In this document: piece by piece, positions 32,783 through 39,514 of the stretch | Layout: each line of letters begins with the position of its first letter | Numbering within the stretch: the first letter of the stretch is position 1 | Translations under genes and position numbers: made by a program | Origin: an uncultured Bacteroides sp. | Lineage (GTDB): Bacteria > Bacteroidota > Bacteroidia > Bacteroidales > Bacteroidaceae | DNA length: 39,514 nucleotides | NCBI GenBank assembly: GCA_945965395.1 | Contig: CAMFND010000079.1 | Location: 1 to 39,514 of the forward strand | Direction of reading: 5' to 3' | Notes under the pieces: model-generated | Seen by the model: only the letters and a program-made list of their open reading frames with translations | What the model was told of the DNA's origin: nothing | Databases searched by the model: none

Positions 32783-32842
32783 CGTATATACGAGAGTAGA
32801 ATAGAAAAAATACAAGATATAAAGATTATTAGTAACAAGGTA

Positions 32843-33919
32843 ATGAGAAATGTAACATTGATCCTCGACGACGGGAGCCGCTTTCATGGCAAGTCGTTCG
32901 GCTATGAGAAACCGGTAGCCGGTGAAGTAGTTTTCAATACGGCAATGACCGGATACCCCGAAAGCTTGACCGACCCTTCGTATGCCGGTCAGTTGATGAC
33001 ACTGACTTACCCGCTGGTAGGTAACTATGGTGTGCCTCCCTTCACATTCGAAGCAAACGGACTGCCCACTTTCATGGAAAGCGAGAAAATCCATGCCGAA
33101 GCGATTATCGTAAGCGATTACAGTGAAAAATACTCTCACTGGAATGCAGTGGAAAGTCTGGGCGACTGGTTGAAACGCGAACAGATTCCAGGCATCACGG
33201 GCATCGACACACGCGAACTGACAAAAGTATTGCGCGAACATGGAGTGATGATGGGAAAAATCGTGTTCGACGATGAACCAAATAACATTCCCGAAGCTAC
33301 CTATGCAGGTGTGAACTACGTAGACAAGGTTTCTTGCAAGGAAGTGATTCGCTACAACGAAGGCGAAGGCAAGAAAAAAGTTGTGCTGGTAGACTGCGGC
33401 GTGAAATCAAACATTATCCGTTGCCTGCTCAAGCGCGACGTGGAAATCATCCGCGTGCCCTGGAACTACGACTTCAACTCTCTGCAGTTCGACGGTCTGT
33501 TCATCTCCAACGGTCCGGGCGACCCCGACACTTGTGATGCAGCCGTACAGAATATCCGCAAGGCCATGCAGAACGAAAAACTTCCTATCTTCGGTATCTG
33601 TATGGGTAACCAGCTGCTTTCAAAGGCAGGAGGTGCCAAAATCTATAAACTGAAATACGGTCATCGCAGCCATAACCAACCGGTACGTATGGTGGGCACA
33701 GACAAGTGCTTCATCACCTCACAGAATCACGGTTATGCCGTAGACAACAACACACTGGGAGCCGACTGGGAACCGCTCTTCATCAACATGAACGACGGTT
33801 CGAACGAAGGTATCCGCCACAAGAAGAACCCCTGGTTCTCGGCTCAGTTCCATCCGGAAGCTGCCAGCGGTCCTACCGACACGGAATTCCTGTTCGATGA
33901 GTTTGTAAAGTTGCTGTAA
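32843..33919 (+). CDS. carA: carbamoyl-phosphate synthase small (glutaminase) subunit
   Basis: A 358-residue protein. The N-terminal CPSase small-chain domain (about 1-140) has FHGKSFGYEKPVAGEVVFNTAMTGYPE-type sequence and ITGIDTRELTKVLREHG. The class I glutamine amidotransferase domain (about 170-355) has SNGPGDP, catalytic Cys253 in GICMGNQLL, SQNHGYAV and QFHPEAASGPTD. It supplies ammonia from glutamine to CarB for pyrimidine and arginine synthesis. It is followed by carB after 23 bp. Confidence 0.97.
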   Translation: MRNVTLILDDGSRFHGKSFGYEKPVAGEVVFNTAMTGYPESLTDPSYAGQLMTLTYPLVGNYGVPPFTFEANGLPTFMESEKIHAEAIIVSDYSEKYSHWNAVESLGDWLKREQIPGITGIDTRELTKVLREHGVMMGKIVFDDEPNNIPEATYAGVNYVDKVSCKEVIRYNEGEGKKKVVLVDCGVKSNIIRCLLKRDVEIIRVPWNYDFNSLQFDGLFISNGPGDPDTCDAAVQNIRKAMQNEKLPIFGICMGNQLLSKAGGAKIYKLKYGHRSHNQPVRMVGTDKCFITSQNHGYAVDNNTLGADWEPLFINMNDGSNEGIRHKKNPWFSAQFHPEAASGPTDTEFLFDEFVKLL

Positions 33920-33942
33920 TCCACTAAAAAACAAAGAAGACA

Positions 33943-36900
33943 ATGAAAGAAAACATAAAGAAAGTATTGCTGTTAGGTTCAGGAGCCCTGAAAATCGGTG
34001 AAGCTGGTGAATTCGACTACTCTGGTTCGCAGGCCCTGAAAGCACTGAAGGAAGAAGGTATCGAAACCATCCTGATTAACCCGAACATCGCCACCGTGCA
34101 GACTTCGGAAGGTGTGGCAGACAAAATCTACTTCCTGCCTGTTACTCCGTATTTCGTAGAAAAGGTCATCGACAAGGAACGTCCCGACGGCGTGCTGCTG
34201 TCATTCGGTGGACAGACTGCCTTGAACTGCGGTGTGGCTCTCTACAAAGCTGGTGTGTTCGAGAAATACAACACCCGCGTACTGGGTACTCCGGTACAGG
34301 CCATCATGGATACGGAAGACCGTGAGCTCTTCGTACAGAAGCTGGACGAAATCAACGTGAAGACCATCAAGAGTGAAGCGGTAGAAAACATTGAAGATGC
34401 CCGCCGCGCAGCGAAGGAACTGGGTTATCCGGTCATCATCCGTGCAGCCTACGCGCTGGGAGGTCTGGGTTCAGGTTTCTGCGACAACGAAGAAGAACTG
34501 AACGTGCTGGCCGAAAAAGCGTTCTCTTTCTCTCCGCAGGTGCTGGTAGAAAAGAGTCTGAAAGGCTGGAAGGAAGTGGAATACGAAGTAGTGCGCGACC
34601 GTTTCGACAACTGTATCACGGTCTGCAACATGGAAAACTTCGACCCGCTGGGTATCCACACCGGTGAGTCTATCGTTATCGCTCCGTCACAGACACTGAC
34701 CAACAGCGAATACCACAAATTGCGCGAACTGGCCATCCGCATCATCCGTCACATCGGTATCGTGGGTGAATGTAACGTACAGTACGCGTTCGATCCTGAA
34801 TCGGAAGACTACCGCGTAATCGAGGTTAATGCCCGTCTGAGCCGTTCTTCTGCACTGGCTTCTAAGGCTACAGGTTATCCTCTGGCTTTCGTTGCAGCTA
34901 AGTTGGGATTGGGTTACGGACTGTTCGACCTGAAGAACTCGGTAACTAAAACAACTTCTGCCTTCTTCGAACCGGCACTGGACTACTGCGTATGTAAGAT
35001 TCCTCGCTGGGACTTGGGTAAGTTCCACGGCGTAGACCGCGAACTGGGTTCCAGCATGAAATCGGTAGGTGAAGTCATGGCCATCGGACGTACCTTCGAA
35101 GAAGCTATCCAGAAAGGTCTTCGTATGATTGGTCAGGGCATGCACGGTTTCGTGGAAAACAAGGAGCTGGTTATCGAAGACATCGACAAAGCACTGCGCG
35201 AACCGACCGACAAGCGTATCTTCGTCATCTCAAAGGCTATGCGTGCAGGCTACACAGTAGACCAGATTCACGACCTCACCAAGATTGACAAGTGGTTCCT
35301 CGACAAGCTGATGAACATCATGCAGACTTCAAAGGAACTCCACGAGTGGGGCAACAACCATACACAGCTTTCACAGCTTCCGAACGAGCTGCTCTACAAG
35401 GCAAAACGTCAGGGATTCTCCGACTTCCAGGTGGCACGTGCCATCGGCTACGAAGGCGATATGGAAGACGGTATCCTGGAAGTTCGTAACCACCGTAAGA
35501 GCGTAGGCATCGTGCCGGTAGTAAAACAGATTGACACGCTGGCAGCCGAATATCCGGCACAGACCAACTACCTGTACCTGACTTATAGCGGCGTGGCCAA
35601 CGATGTACATTACCTGGGCGACCACAAGAGTATCGTTGTACTGGGTTCAGGTGCTTACCGTATCGGTTCATCCGTAGAGTTCGACTGGTGCGGCGTGCAG
35701 GCACTGAACACCATCCGCAAGGAAGGCTACCGCTCAGTAATGATCAACTACAACCCTGAAACCGTATCGACCGACTACGATATGTGTGACCGTCTGTACT
35801 TCGACGAACTGACTTTCGAACGTGTGATGGATATCCTCGACCTGGAAAACCCGCACGGAGTCATCGTATCTACTGGCGGACAGATTCCGAACAACCTGGC
35901 ATTGCGTCTGGATGCACAGAAGGTAAACATCCTGGGAACTTCTGCCAAGAGCATCGACAACGCTGAAGACCGCGACAAGTTCTCGGCTATGCTCGACCGT
36001 ATCGGCGTAGACCAGCCTGAATGGAGCGCACTGACTTCAATGGAAGACATCAACGCATTTATCGAAAAGGTAGGCTTCCCTGTATTGGTTCGTCCGTCAT
36101 ACGTACTTTCTGGTGCAGCCATGAACGTATGTTCTAATCAGGAAGAGCTGGAACGCTTCCTGCAGCTGGCCGCTAACGTATCGAAGAAGCATCCGGTAGT
36201 AGTAAGCCAGTTCATCGAACACGCCAAGGAAGTAGAAATGGATGCCGTGGCACAGAACGGTGAAATCGTAGCTTACGCCATCTCTGAGCACATCGAGTTT
36301 GCCGGAGTACACTCAGGCGACGCTACCATCCAGTTCCCGCCGCAGAAACTGTACGTAGAAACCGTACGCCGCATCAAGCGTATCTCTCGTCAGATTGCGA
36401 AAGAACTGAACATCTCTGGTCCGTTCAACATCCAGTTCCTGGCTCGTGAAAACGACATCAAGGTAATTGAATGTAACCTGCGTGCCAGCCGTTCATTCCC
36501 GTTCGTCAGCAAGGTGCTGAAGATTAACTTTATCGAACTGGCAACCAAAGTCATGTTAGGCTTGCCGGTAGAAAAACCTGAAAAGAACCTCTTCGACCTC
36601 GACTACGTAGGTATCAAGGCCAGCCAGTTCTCGTTCAACCGTTTGCAGAAGGCCGACCCTGTACTGGGTGTAGACATGGCTTCTACAGGTGAAGTTGGCT
36701 GTATCGGCGACGACACTTCATGTGCCGTACTGAAAGCCATGCTGTCTGTAGGCTACCGCATTCCGGAAAAGAATGTCCTGATGTCTACCGGTACACTGAA
36801 ACAGAAAGTAGATTTGCTGCAGGCAGCCCGCGCCCTCAAGGCCAAAGGTTACAACATCTTCGCTACCGGCGGTTCTTCTAAGTTCCTGGCAGAAAACGGA

Positions 36901-37170
36901 GTGGAAAACACCCGCGTATACTGGCCAAGCGAAGAAGGTCAGCCTCAGGCACTGGAAATGCTGCACAAGAAAGAAATCGACATGGTGGTAAACATTCCTC
37001 GTGACCTCACTCCTACCGAGCTGGAAAACGGATACAAGATCCGCCGTGCTGCAGTCGACCTGAACATTCCTCTGGTAACCAATGCCCGTCTGGCAAGTGC
37101 ATTCATCAATGCCTTCTGCTCTATGAGCATTGACGACATCGCTATCAAGAGCTGGGACGAATACAAATAA
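33943..37170 (+). CDS. carB: carbamoyl-phosphate synthase large subunit
   Basis: A 1075-residue protein with duplicated ATP-grasp halves. The first half starts LLLGSGALKIGEAGEFDYSG and includes AAYALGGLGSGFCDN and EVNARLSRSSALASKATGYP. The second starts IVVLGSGAYRIGSSVEFDW and includes PSYVLSGAAMNVCSN and ECNLRASRSFPFVSKV. A C-terminal MGS allosteric domain (about 940-1075) has YNIFATGGSSKFLAENG. Makes carbamoyl phosphate from bicarbonate, ammonia and two ATP. Length is normal. Strongly biased codons suggest high expression. It ends at an intrinsic terminator. Confidence 0.98.
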   Translation: MKENIKKVLLLGSGALKIGEAGEFDYSGSQALKALKEEGIETILINPNIATVQTSEGVADKIYFLPVTPYFVEKVIDKERPDGVLLSFGGQTALNCGVALYKAGVFEKYNTRVLGTPVQAIMDTEDRELFVQKLDEINVKTIKSEAVENIEDARRAAKELGYPVIIRAAYALGGLGSGFCDNEEELNVLAEKAFSFSPQVLVEKSLKGWKEVEYEVVRDRFDNCITVCNMENFDPLGIHTGESIVIAPSQTLTNSEYHKLRELAIRIIRHIGIVGECNVQYAFDPESEDYRVIEVNARLSRSSALASKATGYPLAFVAAKLGLGYGLFDLKNSVTKTTSAFFEPALDYCVCKIPRWDLGKFHGVDRELGSSMKSVGEVMAIGRTFEEAIQKGLRMIGQGMHGFVENKELVIEDIDKALREPTDKRIFVISKAMRAGYTVDQIHDLTKIDKWFLDKLMNIMQTSKELHEWGNNHTQLSQLPNELLYKAKRQGFSDFQVARAIGYEGDMEDGILEVRNHRKSVGIVPVVKQIDTLAAEYPAQTNYLYLTYSGVANDVHYLGDHKSIVVLGSGAYRIGSSVEFDWCGVQALNTIRKEGYRSVMINYNPETVSTDYDMCDRLYFDELTFERVMDILDLENPHGVIVSTGGQIPNNLALRLDAQKVNILGTSAKSIDNAEDRDKFSAMLDRIGVDQPEWSALTSMEDINAFIEKVGFPVLVRPSYVLSGAAMNVCSNQEELERFLQLAANVSKKHPVVVSQFIEHAKEVEMDAVAQNGEIVAYAISEHIEFAGVHSGDATIQFPPQKLYVETVRRIKRISRQIAKELNISGPFNIQFLARENDIKVIECNLRASRSFPFVSKVLKINFIELATKVMLGLPVEKPEKNLFDLDYVGIKASQFSFNRLQKADPVLGVDMASTGEVGCIGDDTSCAVLKAMLSVGYRIPEKNVLMSTGTLKQKVDLLQAARALKAKGYNIFATGGSSKFLAENGVENTRVYWPSEEGQPQALEMLHKKEIDMVVNIPRDLTPTELENGYKIRRAAVDLNIPLVTNARLASAFINAFCSMSIDDIAIKSWDEYK

Positions 37171-37200
37171 TCCGTACCGCTTAAAGATATAGACAAAATT

Positions 37201-37250
37201 AATCCCCTCCGGAACTATTTGTAATGAATGAGTTCTGGAGGGGATTTTTT
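37201..37250 (+). terminator. intrinsic terminator of carAB
   Basis: AATCCCCTCCGGAACT (37201-37216) pairs with AGTTCTGGAGGGGATT (37231-37246, one T/C mismatch region) over a 14-nt loop, followed by a run of six T residues. It starts 31 bp after the carB stop. Confidence 0.9.
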
Positions 37251-37292
37251 ATTTGAGCGCATCGTACGTACAGTGTCCTAAAACCTTTACTA

Positions 37293-38438
37293 CTATACCC
37301 TAAACTTCCCTTTTATCGCCTCAATACGTTCCCTAAGCTCAGGAACAAACACTAAGAAACTATTTTCTTCCATAAACACACGGCCATAGCTGTTGCCTTT
37401 ATCAGTCATCAGGCTGTGTACGGACCCATAAGGATCAGTCGCAATGTGCAGGGTTTTGAGCTTGTCTATCAATCCGCTGCACGTGATACGCTCATACTGC
37501 AGATACACAGCTATGATTTTATACACAATGCTATACGGTTTGTCGGCCCATTCGAATATCCGCTCGCATTTCTTGACTGTCGGTTTTTTGTCTGGCAAGA
37601 CCTGAATTTCCTCCATGCTTATATCGTGCACGGCAGGCTTCATGCAATGTATCTCACGTCCTAATTTACGGGCTTCTTTTACCACGGTCATGCTCTCGTC
37701 CTGTTGCTGACATTCCACCACAATCATCTGCTCACATAGGGCAGCCACCAGCCGTTCGCACGAGCAAAGATTCCTACCAGACGGCGCACCAATCCATTGC
37801 GTAGAAATCACCAGCCCGCCTTCATCCACAATCCTCCGGCACAAGGCATTCGTTGCCACACCGTCAAATCCAGCCTCCATAATGGCTATCACGTGACCAT
37901 CTGCATCCAAGCAACCTTCCATTGCAGCCACGTCGCATGCGTTTGCCAGCCTGCCTACTACGATACAAGATTCCTGTACATCATATCCACTACCGTACTT
38001 CTTCCCCCACTCACGCACAATGGAAACATCCTGCGGAGAGGCTTGTGGGAAACCGGTAACAGATACCGACGGCTGCATGTCCAGCAGGCTCCAGTCGCCC
38101 ATGCCATGCAACAGCACCGGACGAAAAATATCCAGTTCATTCAGTCTGCATGGATAAGACATCTCATCCAGAAACGACACTGTGCGTATGCCCATCGCCT
38201 GCTGCCGTGCCAGAATGCGCCCCGCTTCTTCCAACAAATCTGCCGGAAGGTCTTTCACCATCGTAACCAATGAGGCACAATCATGGATGCAGACGCTCAG
38301 TTCATCTATATCGCCCCTCAGCTGCAGGGCCAGCAGTTGCTGATGTGACACCGGTGCATGAGCTGCATCATAATCGGCTGTCAATTCTTGTTCCAGTTTC
38401 TCGTTCTCTGTAATCAAATGGGATACATAACCTTTCAT
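37293..38438 (-). CDS. degenerate DprA/Smf-like (SLOG-fold) protein
   Basis: A 381-residue protein. Residues about 45-125 resemble the DprA linker (GIRTVSFLDEMSYPCRLNELDIFRPVLLHGMGDWSLL). Residues about 125-285 align with the DprA Rossmann-like core, but key motifs are changed: VSVTGFPQAS for VG(S/T)R, VGRLANACDVAAMEG for SGLARGID..AH, then GHVIAIMEAGFDG, GGLVIST and CERLVAALCEQMIVVEC. The C-terminal ~80 residues (YSIVYKIIAVYLQYERI...) are unlike the usual DprA winged helix. Loss of the DNA-contact Arg and His suggests nucleotide or ligand sensing rather than RecA loading. Divergent from a WYL regulator 111 bp away. Confidence 0.7.
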   Translation of the reverse strand: MKGYVSHLITENEKLEQELTADYDAAHAPVSHQQLLALQLRGDIDELSVCIHDCASLVTMVKDLPADLLEEAGRILARQQAMGIRTVSFLDEMSYPCRLNELDIFRPVLLHGMGDWSLLDMQPSVSVTGFPQASPQDVSIVREWGKKYGSGYDVQESCIVVGRLANACDVAAMEGCLDADGHVIAIMEAGFDGVATNALCRRIVDEGGLVISTQWIGAPSGRNLCSCERLVAALCEQMIVVECQQQDESMTVVKEARKLGREIHCMKPAVHDISMEEIQVLPDKKPTVKKCERIFEWADKPYSIVYKIIAVYLQYERITCSGLIDKLKTLHIATDPYGSVHSLMTDKGNSYGRVFMEENSFLVFVPELRERIEAIKGKFRV

Positions 38439-38520
38439 AAGCGTTTACTTTAAGAATTTTTCTGAGACAAATATCTGCACCCACAAGCTCAAAAGATGAC
38501 CCTGTGAACAAAAAAAGTGA

Positions 38521-38528
38521 TATATTTG
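38521..38528 (+). promoter_or_regulatory. promoter -7 element of the WYL gene in a divergent promoter region
   Basis: TATATTTG matches TAnnTTTG. The predicted start near 38534 is about 16 nt before the ATG at 38550. On the opposite strand GATATTTG (38475-38468) is a one-mismatch version for the DprA-like gene. The 111-bp gap could hold one shared operator. Confidence 0.55.
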
Positions 38529-38549
38529 TGTAAGAATCGCCTACTGACC

Positions 38550-39473
38550 ATGAAAAAATTAAAAGGACAACTGCTGCGCTGGATACTGATTGTGCGAAAA
38601 CTGCAGAACCAGCCTTACATATCGTTCCGTGAACTGCAACGCGAACTGGAACGTGAGCTTGCATTCCGCGGCTACGACCCGGTATACTCGGACGCTACCC
38701 TGAAACGTGACCTGAATGAACTGAAGGAAGAATTTGGTCTGGACATTACGTACAGTCGTACACACAAAGGATATTCATTGCCAGCCGTCCGGAAAGGATG
38801 GCTGGATATGGACTGCATCATTGAGCCGATTGAGGTGATGACTGCATTAGGCCACCACACTCTGCCGGAGTACATCTTGCCGGAACAATATCAGACGAGG
38901 GGTACGCAGCATCTTTCCTATCTTCTTCATGCCATCCGACAACGGCAAAAAGTGCATTTTCTCTATCGAAAGTATGCAGATAATACCCGCAGTGAACGTA
39001 CGCTCTCGCCATACGCTCTCAAGGAGTGGCGAGGCAGATGGTATGTATTAGGAGCGGAAGAAAGCGGAAAGATAAAAACTTTCGGGTTGGACCGCATCGA
39101 GCAGCTCACCCTTCTGCCAGAAACATTTTCCAAAAACGAGGCTTTCGACCCTGTGCAGAAGTTTAAGGATAGTTTCGGCATTTATTCCTCTGAAGAATAT
39201 CCCATCGAAGAAGTAGTATTCGACTGCGACATGGAAGACGGGAATTACTTGAAATCGCGTCCGCTGCATCCCTCACAGCAATTGTTGAAGGAAGAGAACG
39301 GAAGAATGGTTTTCAGTCTGCGGGTACGCATCACCCCCGATTTTCTGATGGAAATCATGTCGCGCAGCTGGTCACTCCATATCGTGCAGCCAGCATCGCT
39401 CAGACAACGGCTTTGCACCATCTATCGGGAGGCATTGCAGCGGAATGAATCATCTTCTACGGAAACCACATAA
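38550..39473 (+). CDS. WYL-domain transcriptional regulator
   Basis: A 307-residue protein with the start at 38550 set by the promoter; an earlier start would lie in the -7 box. The N-terminal winged helix (about 5-75) has ISFRELQRELERELAFRGYDPVYSDATLKRDLNELKEEFGLDI. The WYL domain (about 128-205) has RQKVHFLYRKYADN, LSPYALKEWRGRWYVLG and TFGLDRIEQL. A C-terminal WCX-like extension ends LHIVQPASLRQRLCTIYREAL. WYL proteins sense ligands, often nucleotides or nucleic-acid fragments, and many control defence loci. It likely regulates itself and the divergent DprA-like gene. Confidence 0.9.
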   Translation: MKKLKGQLLRWILIVRKLQNQPYISFRELQRELERELAFRGYDPVYSDATLKRDLNELKEEFGLDITYSRTHKGYSLPAVRKGWLDMDCIIEPIEVMTALGHHTLPEYILPEQYQTRGTQHLSYLLHAIRQRQKVHFLYRKYADNTRSERTLSPYALKEWRGRWYVLGAEESGKIKTFGLDRIEQLTLLPETFSKNEAFDPVQKFKDSFGIYSSEEYPIEEVVFDCDMEDGNYLKSRPLHPSQQLLKEENGRMVFSLRVRITPDFLMEIMSRSWSLHIVQPASLRQRLCTIYREALQRNESSSTETT

Positions 39474-39476
39474 AAT

Positions 39477-39514
39477 AAAGAGGGTGTGTCGTAATACGCG
39501 ATTCACCCTCTTTT
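39477..39514 (+). terminator. intrinsic terminator of the WYL gene
   Basis: AAAGAGGGTG (39477-39486) and its perfect complement CACCCTCTTT (39504-39513) form a 10-bp stem with a 17-nt loop, running into T residues at the window edge. It starts 4 bp after the stop codon. Confidence 0.85.

Noticed and set aside
32602..32799. 65-codon frame in the carA leader
   Set aside because: It runs through both hairpins with cysteine- and phenylalanine-rich nonsense composition. A leader peptide is possible but not supported.

Overview
The window looks like a Bacteroidales chromosome, most probably Bacteroides or Phocaeicola. Promoters repeatedly fit the Bacteroides primary sigma consensus (TTTG, 19-21 nt, TAnnTTTG). 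Genes mostly lack Shine-Dalgarno sites. The gene families (ECF sigma/FecR/STN receptor, GH43, DUF4080-type radical SAM, HigBA) are typical of the group. Species cannot be fixed from the sequence alone.

Layout. Positions 1-3.2 kb are AT-rich accessory DNA: small hypothetical genes, a 4-TM protein, a frameshifted lipoprotein remnant and a secreted SecDF-P1-head-like protein. A bidirectional terminator separates this from a cell-surface signalling cassette on the minus strand (3.25-9.0 kb): ECF sigma, FecR anti-sigma, STN-containing outer-membrane receptor and a thioredoxin-fold lipoprotein. Two small membrane proteins follow on the plus strand. From 20.6 down to 10.0 kb on the minus strand lies a complete potassium module: NtrC-type response regulator, a 32-codon membrane microprotein ORF, kdpF, kdpA, kdpB, kdpC, a TrkH-type channel, a free-standing KdpD N-terminal domain and a separate histidine kinase. 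Two sigma-54 promoters drive the two halves of this module. Each carries an identical TTCTCA-N3-TGAGAA palindrome at exactly the same distance upstream.

From 21.0 to 24.4 kb come a ThiE/TenI-like protein, PRPP synthetase and a B12-binding radical SAM protein. Then comes a three-gene condensin-like operon with MksF/JetA, MksE/JetB and MksB/JetC architecture, but with no JetD/MksG nuclease beside it. It is bracketed by intergenic arrays of degenerate palindromes with a 22-bp period; a third array of the same kind lies upstream of the ThiE-like gene. A HigBA toxin-antitoxin pair, tRNA-Thr(CGT), a secreted GH43 protein and carAB with an attenuator-like leader follow. The window closes with a divergent pair: a degenerate DprA/SLOG-fold protein and a WYL-domain regulator.

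The strongest unexplained signals are the duplicated sigma-54/enhancer geometry in the potassium module, the 22-bp palindrome arrays around the JetD-less Mks operon, the divergent DprA-like/WYL pair and the microprotein ahead of KdpF.
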